DNA from: Pisolithus tinctorius
Taxonomy: Eukaryota > Basidiomycota > Agaricomycetes > Boletales > Pisolithaceae
Reading direction: 5' to 3'
Assembly (NCBI GenBank): GCA_024663395.1
Contig: JANFAH010000114.1
Coordinates: 41,975 to 105,974 of the forward strand
Length of the DNA stretch: 64,000 bases
Shown here piece after piece: positions 10,001 to 18,172 of the stretch. Position numbers and translations under genes: made by a program. The notes below the pieces were generated by a model. The model did no database searches and was not told where the DNA came from. It worked only from the letters and a program-made list of their open reading frames with translations. Within the stretch, counting starts at the first letter, position 1, and each line of letters begins with the position of its first letter.

Positions 10001-10980
10001 CACACATACTTTCTAATGGCATTACTGCTCCGCCTCAGACTCCCTCTCCCCCATCCCCAGATCCAGTTATCATTCAAGAAGAGCCCACCGATGGTTCCTA
10101 CCAGGCTTCACTTCTGTTCTGTAGAGACACTGTCACTCCAGACTCTGAAGCTACATTCTCCATCTTCAATACTTCCTACTGCGGTTCAGTTGCCCCTACT
10201 TCCCATGATGCTTGCCATGACTCTCAGTCCGCACAACTCGACGACGAGTTGTGCAGGGATCCATATGCGCCCAGTCCATCCACCCATCATCAGTCTGCGC
10301 AACTCGATGACGACTTGTGCAGCCATGTGCAGTTGCCTGGTTCATCCTCAGATATAGGTCATGACTCTCAGTCCACGCAACTCGTCGACGAGTTGCGCAT
10401 GTCTCACCACTTGTCCAGTCTATCCCCAGATGTACCCACCACACTTTCGCCACTTGACTCTGATATGTTCAACACTAGTATTGGCTCTCGCTTCTATCTG
10501 CCTAGCCCGTCCTTGCCTCAGTCTGCACAACTCGACGACGACTTATGCAGGCATCAGCATTCATCTAGTCCAACTCTTCCTATGCCATTACTACCCTCAG
10601 CTCCCCAAGCCATGTCTAATGCTGCTGTTGGTGAAGAGTCAGTTGCCATGCCAGAGCCTTATAGCAATGTTGTCATGTGTCATACCCCTACTGGATGGAT
10701 TGCTCATTTGCAAGAAGCTGCAGAGGACCATTCAGGTGATGTGGATGAAGAGGACACAGGTGCATTCCCAAACTCCAGTCTTCATATCCTTGCCAGTGCA
10801 GTCAGTTTTGCCTCAGCCTCAGCTCATCCTCCCCCTTTCGAAGCAGTTTCATACCCAGACCACTTTCCTGCTTCTGCTTCCTCAGATTCAACTCAAGACA
10901 GGTCCAGTGATCTTTTCGGATGTGTTCCTCCACTTTCTCCCATATCTCATCATTTATTTCTCCAGTTCTTTGAAGATTGA
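7039..10980 (+). CDS. gypsy-2 Gag-protease polyprotein with long C-terminal extension
   Basis: A 1313-residue ORF starting at the first ATG after the primer-binding site (TACTATGTC). The N-terminal third is a retrotransposon Gag: capsid-like from about residue 35 (LFQGDHTHVHSFLDHYERL), and a zinc knuckle CYGCGVEGHGVESC near residue 350. An aspartic protease follows with the VIDSGSTLNVV active-site motif near residue 638 and LLLGRPW near 715. The last ~550 residues are Pro/Ser-rich and match nothing I know. They include four short repeats of the type QSAQLDDELC (residues about 1063-1170), encoded by a palindromic DNA repeat. That extension is unusual, since most Gag-protease regions end soon after the protease. 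The Pol frame is +1 relative to this one, with about 620 nt of overlap. Confidence 0.88.
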   Translation: MSSTIPTIYPPTSSAVPVAMAAPPARSVLTMPLLGMKSAPELFQGDHTHVHSFLDHYERLCAYHNVTSDQEMVESILQYCNARVREIIEGMAHYYTPDWANLKADLLKYFDADLSDERFFERHLKSFALESRMQPIMTLQDFRAYNRGFIRIGGWLKNKGRISVDEYNRYFWAGLSPVFRGLVETRLRTKDPNLDISRPFPYDDVCQSAEEVLRRDRFDADDLDFLGPRAAPAPQAQPNASHRSDGRDDSVRPLLPSHEARRNLENLEKEGPTARKQDEVETLIKSLSRMSLSDPDYSLLYYRAIKMDPDAAKVLCAPSLRPAPASTPASTAPAATSSSQTRPARRTITCYGCGVEGHGVESCQAINDLIQKGSLARDENHRVIYPNGQRIYRNGEETILQAYERTKAAAQPANAVRFVIHEEAEEESSAEIYELEEEPLVAAVDRSNKVTKEKRKAVFDSVLIPPRSHGKEKESQEPKPSSSASIPAPQKAPLAPAFVPVDIHPAVFDGTRDDAIMEDASVPKPSGQATDSADRSKKSKPPPTTSLSSSLSQSANSKAIVERILSTPLTVSVGEVIGSSRDVSQHLQELMRFKRQPLAQPVKSVTAVEGTPPASSYLALTSSPLITINLTCNGRRVTGVIDSGSTLNVVRAGIAQSVIRMPVDMSQTINMRDAKGGISTLKGLVQDVPLFCGAARTWTNLFVAPDTNAGFDLLLGRPWALGNSVSIVERESGTYVVFGADSDRPLEMCVTEGQLGSVADTLMATLEPVHSQQEADEPMRDVAVGTPHHVSPIVFAPPPSTSQSPPQSLDSTLLYPESPPDGFDVASAFPVFHPIPVQAFPPPTSPFPSEFVGQLTQELQSTDTSGLGDNPTLAQIRRQIRREERQSLVSLLTSLAHRTPHLSSLYLDSNHALAGERGTDESGVYFQDFLMLDVRLVRQVPAPLEHYHELEGSAYVRFYPRLLPQASPTQSNASPPPDLPSDSSLPASHILSNGITAPPQTPSPPSPDPVIIQEEPTDGSYQASLLFCRDTVTPDSEATFSIFNTSYCGSVAPTSHDACHDSQSAQLDDELCRDPYAPSPSTHHQSAQLDDDLCSHVQLPGSSSDIGHDSQSTQLVDELRMSHHLSSLSPDVPTTLSPLDSDMFNTSIGSRFYLPSPSLPQSAQLDDDLCRHQHSSSPTLPMPLLPSAPQAMSNAAVGEESVAMPEPYSNVVMCHTPTGWIAHLQEAAEDHSGDVDEEDTGAFPNSSLHILASAVSFASASAHPPPFEAVSYPDHFPASASSDSTQDRSSDLFGCVPPLSPISHHLFLQFFED
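10231..10548 (+). repeat. Cluster of four palindromic 24-bp motifs inside gypsy-2 Gag extension
   Basis: Copies at 10231-10254, 10297-10320, 10375-10398 and 10525-10548. The best copy (10375-10398) has arms CGCAACTCG and CGAGTTGCG around TCGA, with 11 of 12 arm positions able to pair. The 10231 copy has perfect 10-bp arms, GCACAACTCG and CGAGTTGTGC. Each is preceded by CAGTC plus a few bases. Here they are read as AQLDDELC-type peptides. The related copy at 13107 is read in another frame and the LTR copies are non-coding, so the conservation is at DNA or RNA level. Confidence 0.75.
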
Positions 10981-13900
10981 TTTGTATGTCCCCTCTTGTA
11001 CTTATAGTTGTTCTTGTTCTTTGTCTGCTCACTTTGACCGAGAAGTCGTTAAACTCCTAAACCCACAGATGTCATTTCTTTGCTCAGATACTCCTGTAAC
11101 ATCACTTACTATGCCTCCTTCAGTTTCAAGCTTCCAGAGCTCTTTTTATCTTGATGTCTTCTCTTCTTCGTTATCTAATCCTTCAAAAGCACCAGATCCC
11201 CTTCCTATTCAGAAAACTGAAAAACAGCTTCATTTTTACTATTCTCTGTCTGACTTTCTTGATTTGTTACGTTTTAGAAAAAGCCTTGCTACAGATACAG
11301 AAGACTCAGCCGATGAAACAGGTCAGCCAGTATATGGAGCGTACAAGCGCGTCGATCGTAAAGTCAAGCCAGTGCCTGGAGTCTATCCAGAGGATGCTCG
11401 GGTCCATCGCCAGTTTCCAGAAGACCCCCTCGCATCACTCACACCTCTCACATGTCACCCTCCTGTGTTCATTCCCACAAAGAAGCTTACTCAAGAGCGC
11501 CTTACCTCCATGAAGATTAACGCTGATGGCTTTCTCTGGCCAGAAGAGGAAAAACTTTTTTCGCATGTCATGAAGCTTAATGAGCGTGCCTTGGCGTTTG
11601 ATGAATCGGAGAGAGGAAACTTTCGTTCAGACTACTTTTCGCCTTACATCATTCCTGTCCTGCCACATGAACCATGGGAGTTTCATAACATTCCAATTCC
11701 CCCTGGCATACGAGAACGTGTCATACAGCTTCTTCGGGAGAAGATCGCCGCTGGTCTCTACGAGCCGGCCCAATCATCCTATCGCTCCAAATGGTTCTGC
11801 GTTATGAAAAAGAATGGCAAGATCCGTATCGTTCATGATCTACAGCCTCTGAATAAGGTTACCATTCGAGACGCTGGTGTTCCACCAATATTGGACGACT
11901 TTGTGGAGCCGTTTGCCGGTCGTCAATGCTACACGGTCTTTGATCTATTTTCAGGGTTTGATGCACGCCAGCTCCATCCTGATAGCCGAGATCTGACATC
12001 CTTCATGACGCCTCTTGGCTTACTGCGCCATACTGCCATGCCTCAAGGCTACACCAACTCGCCGTCGGAGTTTCAGAATTGTACAGTGTTCATTCTACAG
12101 GACGAGATCCCTCACATTGCCAACGTTTTCATTGATGATCTACCAGTCAAAGGCCCTGCAACCCACTATGAAGATGCCGATGGCAATGCCGAAACGTTAC
12201 CCGAGAATCCCGGCATACGTCGCTTCATTTGGGAACATGCTGTAGACGTGCATAGAGTCATGCATCGGTTTGCTCATGCCGGCGGAACGTTTTCTGGCTT
12301 GAAATCTCAGGTCTGCCAGCCTCGTGTTATCATTCTTGGTCAAGCATGCCATCCTCATGGTCGCTCTCCTGACGACCACAAGGTGAAGAAGGTCGTCAAC
12401 TGGCCAACGCTCACTACGCCCAAAGATGTTCGCTCATTCCTAGGTCTCTGTGGTACTGTTCGTATCTGGATTGCGAACTACTCGCAGTTGGCTCGCCCAC
12501 TCGTTGACCTTTATCGCAAGAGTGCTCCGTTCGTTTGGGGTCAGCCCCAGCAAGATGTGTTTGACGCCTTGAAGCTCGCCGTCTCGTCTGCTCCTGCCCT
12601 TCGCCCCATTGACTACTCATCTGACTTGCCGGTCGTTCTTTCCGTTGACACCAGTAACGTTGCCATTGGATTCGTTCTCTCTCAGTATGATGAAGAAGGT
12701 CGTAAACGTCCTGCTCGCTATGGCTCACTCCCCATCAATGAACGTGAATCTCGCTACAGTCAGCCTAAGCTCGAGCTCTATGGTCTCTTCAGAGCACTTC
12801 GTCACTACCGTCTATATCTCTATGGTGTTCGTCATCTATGGGTAGAGGTTGATGCGAAGTACATCAAAGGTATGCTCAATGATCCAGATCTTCAACCTAA
12901 CGCTACTGTCAATCGCTGGATCGAGGGTATACTTCTCTTTGACTTTAAGCTCGTTCATGTCCCTGCTGTTCGTCACCAAGCCCCAGATGCCCTTTCCAGA
13001 CGTCAACCTACAGAAGAGGAGTATGAAGAAGGCGAAGCTGATGCAGAAGAAGCTGATGAGTGGTTGGAGAGTTTTCTTTTCACAGATGCCCATCCGTCTT
13101 CAGTCAGCGCAACTCGTCGACGACTTGCGCATGAGTCCACATATGCCATTACCCTCCCGTCATTCCTTTCCAATGATATGTCTCAGGATGTCCTCTTACG
13201 TCGAGTCCTACACTTCCTTCGTACTACAGAACTTCCCCCATTCCCTTCCAACACTGCTCGCAAGCGCTTCATTCGCAGGTCCCTTCAGTTCTTCCTTCGT
13301 GGAGACCAGCTCTTTAAACGTCGAGGTCCCCATCCTCCAGCCAAGGTCATTTTCGATCCCCATCTCCATGTCCAGATCCTCAGTCATGCTCATGAAGAAC
13401 TCGGTCATCGTGGAGTCTTTGGAGTCTTTCATACAGTCAGACAGCGCTTTTACTGGCCTCAGATGTACCAGGACATTGCCCATCATGTCCGCTCTTGCCA
13501 TGAATGCCAGGTCCGAAGCACTCGTAAAGCAGAGGTTCCCATCACCGTTTCTGCTTCCCCCAGAATCTTTATGAAGGTCTACGTCGATGTCATGCTCATG
13601 CCCAAAGCACGTGGTTATCGCTATCTTGTCGCAGCTCGAGATGATCTTTCCCTCGCTGCAGAAGGTCGTGCTCTTCGTCATGCCAATGCAGACAGTCTCG
13701 CTAAGTTCTTCTGGGAAGAAGTCTTCTGTCGTTATGGTGTTGTTGCCCAGGTTGTCACTGATAATGGCAGTGAGGTCAAGGGCGCCTTTGAGAAACTCAT
13801 GAGGCATTACTCTATTCCCCAGATTCGCATCTCCCCATATAATTCCAAGGCAAATGGAGTTGTAGAACGTGGTCACTTTGTTATCAGAGAAGCTGTCATC

Positions 13901-14596
13901 AAAGCTTGTGAAGGAGATCTTTCCCTTTGGCCGTCCAAGGTCCATCATGCATTCTTCGCAGACAAGGTCACTACTCGTCGCTCCACTGGATTCAGCCCCT
14001 ACTTCCTGCTACATGGTCTTGATCCCGTCCTGCCTTTTGATCTCTTCGAGTCTACCTATCTCGTTGAAGGGTTCTACTCTGGAATGTCGTCTCAAGAGCT
14101 TCTCGCACTTCGCATTCGTCAGTTGGAAAGGAGAGAAGAAGATATCGATGCCGCTTTCGCTACATTGCAGAGGTCTCGTTTACGCTCCAAGGGTCAGTTT
14201 GAGAAGAGGTATGCTTTACGGTTGATGAAGTCAACTTATGAGCCAGGAGATTTGGTGTTGGTTCGCAACACGCAGATAGAGAAAGAACTGGATCGCAAGT
14301 CAAAGCCACGCTACCTTGGTCCCTATGAGGTTGTTCGTCGCACCAAGGGAGGCTCCTATGTCCTTAAAGAACTCGATGGCACTGTTTCTGCTCGAGGTGT
14401 TGCAGCGTTTCGGCTCATTCCTTACTATTCTCGCCACACTCCCTTACCCAGTGTTATGGAAGAAGAAAGAGATGAAGAAGAGGATAATAACAGCAGTAAC
14501 GATGACGACAGTGATGATGATGATGATGATGAAGATGAAACAAACGATGAAAACAAAGACACCAATAACGACTACGACTCAGACGACTATTCATGA
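10361..14596 (+). CDS. gypsy-2 Pol polyprotein (RT, RNase H, integrase)
   Basis: An open frame in +1 relative to Gag-protease. The first part overlaps Gag and is probably not translated in this frame. Recognisable Pol sequence starts near 11290. The pre-RT region (LTQERLTSMKINADGFLWPEEEKLF) leads into a reverse transcriptase with GYTNSPSEFQ and the catalytic FIDD instead of the usual YLDD. RNase H shows SVDTSN, KLELYG and VEVDAKY. The integrase has HAHEELGHRG to CHEC (zinc finger), then VYVDVM, VTDNGSEV and ANGVVERGH (DDE). A GPY-type motif (YLGPYEVV) is followed by a very acidic tail (about 14456-14590). No stop interrupts it. How ribosomes reach the frame is unknown, and a +1 shift or splicing would be needed. 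Residues differ enough from gypsy-1 to make this a separate lineage. Confidence 0.9.
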   Translation: MTLSPRNSSTSCACLTTCPVYPQMYPPHFRHLTLICSTLVLALASICLARPCLSLHNSTTTYAGISIHLVQLFLCHYYPQLPKPCLMLLLVKSQLPCQSLIAMLSCVIPLLDGLLICKKLQRTIQVMWMKRTQVHSQTPVFISLPVQSVLPQPQLILPLSKQFHTQTTFLLLLPQIQLKTGPVIFSDVFLHFLPYLIIYFSSSLKIDLYVPSCTYSCSCSLSAHFDREVVKLLNPQMSFLCSDTPVTSLTMPPSVSSFQSSFYLDVFSSSLSNPSKAPDPLPIQKTEKQLHFYYSLSDFLDLLRFRKSLATDTEDSADETGQPVYGAYKRVDRKVKPVPGVYPEDARVHRQFPEDPLASLTPLTCHPPVFIPTKKLTQERLTSMKINADGFLWPEEEKLFSHVMKLNERALAFDESERGNFRSDYFSPYIIPVLPHEPWEFHNIPIPPGIRERVIQLLREKIAAGLYEPAQSSYRSKWFCVMKKNGKIRIVHDLQPLNKVTIRDAGVPPILDDFVEPFAGRQCYTVFDLFSGFDARQLHPDSRDLTSFMTPLGLLRHTAMPQGYTNSPSEFQNCTVFILQDEIPHIANVFIDDLPVKGPATHYEDADGNAETLPENPGIRRFIWEHAVDVHRVMHRFAHAGGTFSGLKSQVCQPRVIILGQACHPHGRSPDDHKVKKVVNWPTLTTPKDVRSFLGLCGTVRIWIANYSQLARPLVDLYRKSAPFVWGQPQQDVFDALKLAVSSAPALRPIDYSSDLPVVLSVDTSNVAIGFVLSQYDEEGRKRPARYGSLPINERESRYSQPKLELYGLFRALRHYRLYLYGVRHLWVEVDAKYIKGMLNDPDLQPNATVNRWIEGILLFDFKLVHVPAVRHQAPDALSRRQPTEEEYEEGEADAEEADEWLESFLFTDAHPSSVSATRRRLAHESTYAITLPSFLSNDMSQDVLLRRVLHFLRTTELPPFPSNTARKRFIRRSLQFFLRGDQLFKRRGPHPPAKVIFDPHLHVQILSHAHEELGHRGVFGVFHTVRQRFYWPQMYQDIAHHVRSCHECQVRSTRKAEVPITVSASPRIFMKVYVDVMLMPKARGYRYLVAARDDLSLAAEGRALRHANADSLAKFFWEEVFCRYGVVAQVVTDNGSEVKGAFEKLMRHYSIPQIRISPYNSKANGVVERGHFVIREAVIKACEGDLSLWPSKVHHAFFADKVTTRRSTGFSPYFLLHGLDPVLPFDLFESTYLVEGFYSGMSSQELLALRIRQLERREEDIDAAFATLQRSRLRSKGQFEKRYALRLMKSTYEPGDLVLVRNTQIEKELDRKSKPRYLGPYEVVRRTKGGSYVLKELDGTVSARGVAAFRLIPYYSRHTPLPSVMEEERDEEEDNNSSNDDDSDDDDDDEDETNDENKDTNNDYDSDDYS
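13107..13130 (+). repeat. Palindromic motif copy inside gypsy-2 Pol, different frame
   Basis: Arms GCGCAACTCG and CGACTTGCGC around TCGA, preceded by CAGTCA as in the Gag copies. It sits in the spacer between RNase H and integrase and is translated as SATRRRLAH, not as AQLDDELC. The nucleotide motif is therefore kept while the peptide is not. Confidence 0.75.
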
Positions 14597-14723
14597 TTTC
14601 CCTTTTTTCATTTCTTACGATACTGGTTGCCTGTCATTCCTTCATTCATTTTTCTTTTTGTTTTCCCTGGGTTCCCTGCATTGGTCGCAATCGGGGACGA
14701 TTGCATTTCTTCTTGCTGGTGGA

Positions 14724-16573
14724 TGTCACACACCAAAGGTGTTGTGGACATGGTTACAGCTGACTCTGCCTAACTCGTTGACGAGTTGCGCGCAATGCCC
14801 AAGCATGCAGATGAAGACTAAAGGCCTCATGCGTAGAAAGACTGTTGGATGTGAACAGTCATCCTTCGCACAAGAACGAGTCGTCAGTGCTAAAGAGAAA
14901 AGAGGAAGCGAGTTAAGCGCGCATTAAAGGTTTTTAGCGCCCGTGTACGGCATTCCGGTTTCTGTCATATCTCCGCCATTTCCAAAGATATCAACTCGGT
15001 TCGCATACTCGCTTAAAGTGCTCAGCCCCACAATTCTTCCTTCCAAATTTGGAGAGGATCCTCGCACCCTACACGTTTCTACAGCACTCCATCCATCAGA
15101 TGCTCATTTCCCTAAGTCCATCAATCATGGCCACCTCTTCATCAGTCATCTCGCTTGTCTCATTTGCCAGAGACAGTGGCTACGTATATCTGCCAGGCAT
15201 TCCCACCAGCTTCTGTCCTGAAGCCCCCTGGTTCATCCCGTCATTGTCAGCCCTGGCCCATCCCATGCAGCTTGGTCAGCGTGTTCTCCTTGTCAGTATG
15301 ACTTCCAGAAGGACGTTCTTTGGTCGCCTCAGGTCTGTCGCTCGGTTAGAAAGGTCTTATGTGGTCGTTTCAGTCTCCCCGGTTGATGAAGCATATGGAT
15401 CGTTCCTCCCTGCTCCCTGCACCGTCTTTATTCCAATCTCGTCCATCATTCTTCCTGCATTGCGACAGCTGCAGTATAATCTACTGTCCTCCAGCCTCCC
15501 TGATCGCATTCATGACGAGTATGACATGCATCTTGCCTTCCTACTGCAAGATCCAGCAGAAGACGTTCCCCCTTCTCCTCCTCCTCCATCAGAGCCCCGT
15601 TCATGAAGTTTTTGTTAACTTCGCTGAGAGGATGGAAGGGTGGGAGACGTGATCGCGTATGCTCTCATTGCCCCACAGACCCCCAACGCCCTAGCCCCCT
15701 TTGACACCTGACTCATGCCCTTCAATTCTGGAATTAATACTTCCCTATCTGGAAACACCATCCATCTGTCATGCCATCTTTGGATCTAGAGATGTCTCCG
15801 CCGAGATCTAACTTGCATCGCCACCCCCTAATGTGATATCAGTGCGCTTACTCAGTTTCTGATTCTATTTGACTCATTTTGTGATATTTTGACTATCCTT
15901 GACTCGTTCATTGCCAATACTTACCAATCCTCTTTGCTTGCTTACTTATCGTTTCTCGCTTACTCATCATGATTACTCAGTCCTTACTCATTACTTACCA
16001 AGTGTTTGTGCCTTGTTTGTCACAAGCAGTGCTCCCCCCTCAGTATATAAACCCCCATGTACTTAGCTACCCAGAATCAATCAAGAAGTCACTCAGAAGT
16101 CAGCTCAGCTCAGCATATCTTGTCATCGACAGTTGAGGCTCATTCGGAAGAGTCTATCTGTCATCATTCATATCCTTGGTAGTTGAGGCTCATTCAGAAG
16201 AGTCTATCTACCACCATTATCTGAAGCTCCATCCCCACTTAGTCAGCAAGTCTTGCTTAGTCATCCTCCCACTCCTGCATAACTCGTCATCGACTTGTGC
16301 AAGGAGCACATTTACTTGAAGTCCATTACTTGAAGTGCCTTTCGGCTGAACACCTTCGCTCTGTTCAGCATCCCCTTCTCAATTGGCATTCATTCATCCT
16401 CTCCTGCATAACTCGTCATCGACTTGCGCCAGGAGCACCTCTACTTGAAGTCCCCCCCCACATTCAGGTTTCTGCCCTCCAGGTTCCGCAGAGGCACACC
16501 ACCACTCGCTCTACTTTTGTCTTTTGTGTTGGTTTTGGTTGGTTCCCACTGCCTTTCCACACTTTGACTCACA
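14724..16573 (+). repeat. gypsy-2 3' LTR (1850 bp)
   Basis: Same length as the 5' LTR. The visible differences are seven transitions, and every one lies in a CpG in one of the two copies. Examples are GACGTG/GATGTG, CAGACGC/CAGATGC, ATCGGC/ATTGGC and CGCGGAG/CGCAGAG. TATA box at 16044-16051. The covarying leader hairpins recur at 16128-16212. It ends in TCACA at 16573. Confidence 0.95.
15127..15606 (+). CDS. LTR-encoded ORF, copy in 3' LTR
   Basis: Second copy of the 159-codon U3 ORF, identical in length and sequence to the one at 5492-5971. The single Thr/Met difference between the two copies lies upstream of this ATG. In a full-length transcript this is the copy that would lie near the RNA 3' end, before polyadenylation. 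Function unknown. Confidence 0.45.
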   Translation: MATSSSVISLVSFARDSGYVYLPGIPTSFCPEAPWFIPSLSALAHPMQLGQRVLLVSMTSRRTFFGRLRSVARLERSYVVVSVSPVDEAYGSFLPAPCTVFIPISSIILPALRQLQYNLLSSSLPDRIHDEYDMHLAFLLQDPAEDVPPSPPPPSEPRS

Positions 16574-16695
16574 CCGCGCTAGACCGACTGGAGATATGGG
16601 ACAAGTGAGGCCGAGGCCGGACTGAGTGAGTGCGAGGCCGAGTCCGGCTGGGGTCGAGGCATGACTATGACACACTGAGGGGGTGTGTTGGAACA
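16574..16695 (-). repeat. gypsy-1 5' LTR, outer part (starts the LTR on the minus strand)
   Basis: Continues the gypsy-1 LTR after the gypsy-2 insertion. On the minus strand it begins TGTTCCAACACACCCCC at 16695, a typical LTR start. The bases just outside (TGCAT, 16696-16700) are the candidate target-site duplication, but the partner lies beyond the window. Confidence 0.75.
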
Positions 16696-17328
16696 TGCAT
16701 CCCCTATGTTTATTTGCTTACAGCATACAAGCTTATGTAATAATTTTTCGCACTTAGGCAGTTAGTTTTTCCTCATGCACCTCAGTCTTCTTACCACAGA
16801 AGCCTGAGACCTTCTTTACAGTCCTAATTTCAGCCTCCTCTTAAGACCCTCAACTTACTGTTCTTCATAGTCAGCAGATAAGATGAGAATCAAGGGAAAG
16901 AGCCACTGAGTGATCTTGTCATAGCACTCATATTTGTATCCTAGCTTTGAGAGTTTGGCAAGTTTATCAATGATACAAAGGAATGCTTCATGCCAAATAA
17001 CACATTTGTAATTGGTGTAGCTGGTCTTCCCCTCTTCTTTGGCAGACTCAGGAACCTTGCATAATATACATGAGCAAGGACACTGAAGCCTGCACTCAGT
17101 AACTTACAATAGGCAACCAGCTGATGACACATCCACCACCAAAGTGTTCCCCATTTCTGATGTTTGTGGGCAGATTTCCACAATGAGCTATGACAGGATA
17201 ACCTTTGACAGTTCCATGGGAACTTAGACATGTTCAGTCAGCATAGAGGATAAAGGCAAACAGGGCCACATTTTCAACCTGAGGTAAATGAGACTAGAAG
17301 CAAGTCCAAGTTAAACACAATATATACA
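16696..17328 (-). pseudogene. Plavaka-like (KDZ) transposase remnant, C-terminal side piece
   Basis: Read on the minus strand, this stretch encodes LSSHGTVKGYPVIAHC, NLPTNIRNGEHFGGG and, further on, YKCVIWHEAFLCIIDKLAKL and LILSADYEEQ. These match what I recall of the conserved 'YADKT-LSSFGT-KGYPV-A, NLP-IRNG-G-GGG-V-GWLP' and 'WHEAF' blocks of Plavaka transposases of mushrooms. The codon after LYAD is TGA where the family has Lys or Arg, again a likely CGA to TGA change. It is the continuation of 23967-25218, split by the LINE. Gypsy-1 cuts it at 16696. Confidence 0.75.
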
Positions 17329-17341
17329 AAGTGTACAGGTT
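17329..17341. repeat. Target-site duplication of the LINE, left copy
   Basis: AAGTGTACAGGTT (the last T may belong to the tail). It matches 23954-23966 exactly and borders the LINE tail, as expected for target-primed reverse transcription. Confidence 0.85.
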
Positions 17342-18172
17342 TTTTTTTTAAAAAAAAACTGAATTTAAGTGCATGAAGGTGGTTCTACCTTATGTTGCAC
17401 TATTCTAGCATAGTTTTGACAGTCTGGCTTGGCCCCCTGTGGCCTACCACTCCTACCAGCGAGTGAATGCCCTGATGGCAAGGCTGTTGGCCCCCCATCA
17501 GTCTGCCATTCCTGCTGGCCATTTTAGACACTCCACCTTTTATGGTGAGGGTGGTTTAGTACCTTCACTAACCATTTTAACTCTATCTACATTGGTCTGG
17601 CAGTCAATAGACTGGCTGGTTTTGGGGGCATAACGAGTTCTTCTTTGTCTGGGTGTGTGGGTCTGTCTTGGGTGGTTATGCAGTGCATGAGGGTGTGGTA
17701 TTTGTGGGACATGGGAACTGGTTGTGCAGGTACATTGTGGGTACATGGGTTCTGGGGTGTGGTGTGGTTTAGTCTTGATGTGAGTGAGTCAGGCGAGCAG
17801 GGGGAGTAGGATGTGATTGTCAGATGAGCTTGGTGGTGGGGAGGAGCATAGATAGTTCTTCTGTTTAGCATGACAGGTGATTGTGTCCTGGGGCGATTGC
17901 CTCCTTTGCCTACCACTCTTGTTTGTTTCCTTATCTGTGCATTGCATTATTCTATGTTAGGGTTTTTTGAGAATCTCACTGAGTGTGCATTGCAACCATT
18001 TGGTGGCTGAGATGTATTTGAGGAGGTGTGGTTGGGCTTCCGGGTTGGTGAGAAGGTATGCAATGGAGGTAGTGTCCCTTCCTAGTGTTCTTTGTAGTAC
18101 ATGTCATTCTCTTACATATCTGGGACACAGGAATAGGTACTGATGAACATCCTCTTGGCTGGTTCCACTGCA
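17342..18172 (-). other. LINE 3' untranslated region
   Basis: About 830 bp between the end of the RNase H region and the A-tail. It is CpG-poor and GT-rich on the plus strand. No coding signal that I recognise, although a GT-rich bias keeps frames open by chance. It contains a perfect T9A9 run at the extreme end (near 17341-17358). Confidence 0.6.

Larger units (their letters stand above)
5089..16573 (+). mobile_element. Ty3/gypsy retrotransposon 'gypsy-2', full length and young
   Basis: A complete plus-strand LTR retrotransposon of 11,485 bp. The two LTRs (5089-6938 and 14724-16573) are both 1850 bp and begin TGTCA and end TCACA. By eye they differ at seven positions (about 0.4%). Flanks read CCGC before the 5' LTR and CCGC after the 3' LTR, a 4-bp target duplication (ACCGC, 5 bp, if the LTR is taken to end one base earlier). 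Inside are a primer-binding site, a long Gag-protease ORF, and a Pol ORF in the +1 frame with RT, RNase H and integrase. No stop interrupts either frame, so it may be competent or recently active. It is inserted in the LTR of gypsy-1. A diverged LTR of the same family lies at 62152-64000. Confidence 0.96.

Noticed and set aside
10196..10453. Antisense ORF with CTTRRRVVRTES-type repeats
   Set aside because: It arises from the palindromic motif read on the other strand of the Gag gene. A shadow of the repeat.
10983..11070. Intron (GTATGT...ACAG) joining gypsy-2 Gag to Pol
   Set aside because: The GTATGT lies after the Gag stop codon, so removing it would not fuse the two frames.
16941..17231. 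Minus-strand ORF with PKKRGRPATPITNV as a separate DNA-binding protein
   Set aside because: The AT-hook-like look is an out-of-frame reading of Plavaka transposase sequence (KTSYTNYKCVIWHEAF in the right frame).
17439..17916. Open frames in the LINE 3' part
   Set aside because: Biased composition of the decayed 3' UTR keeps frames open. No domain or conservation seen.
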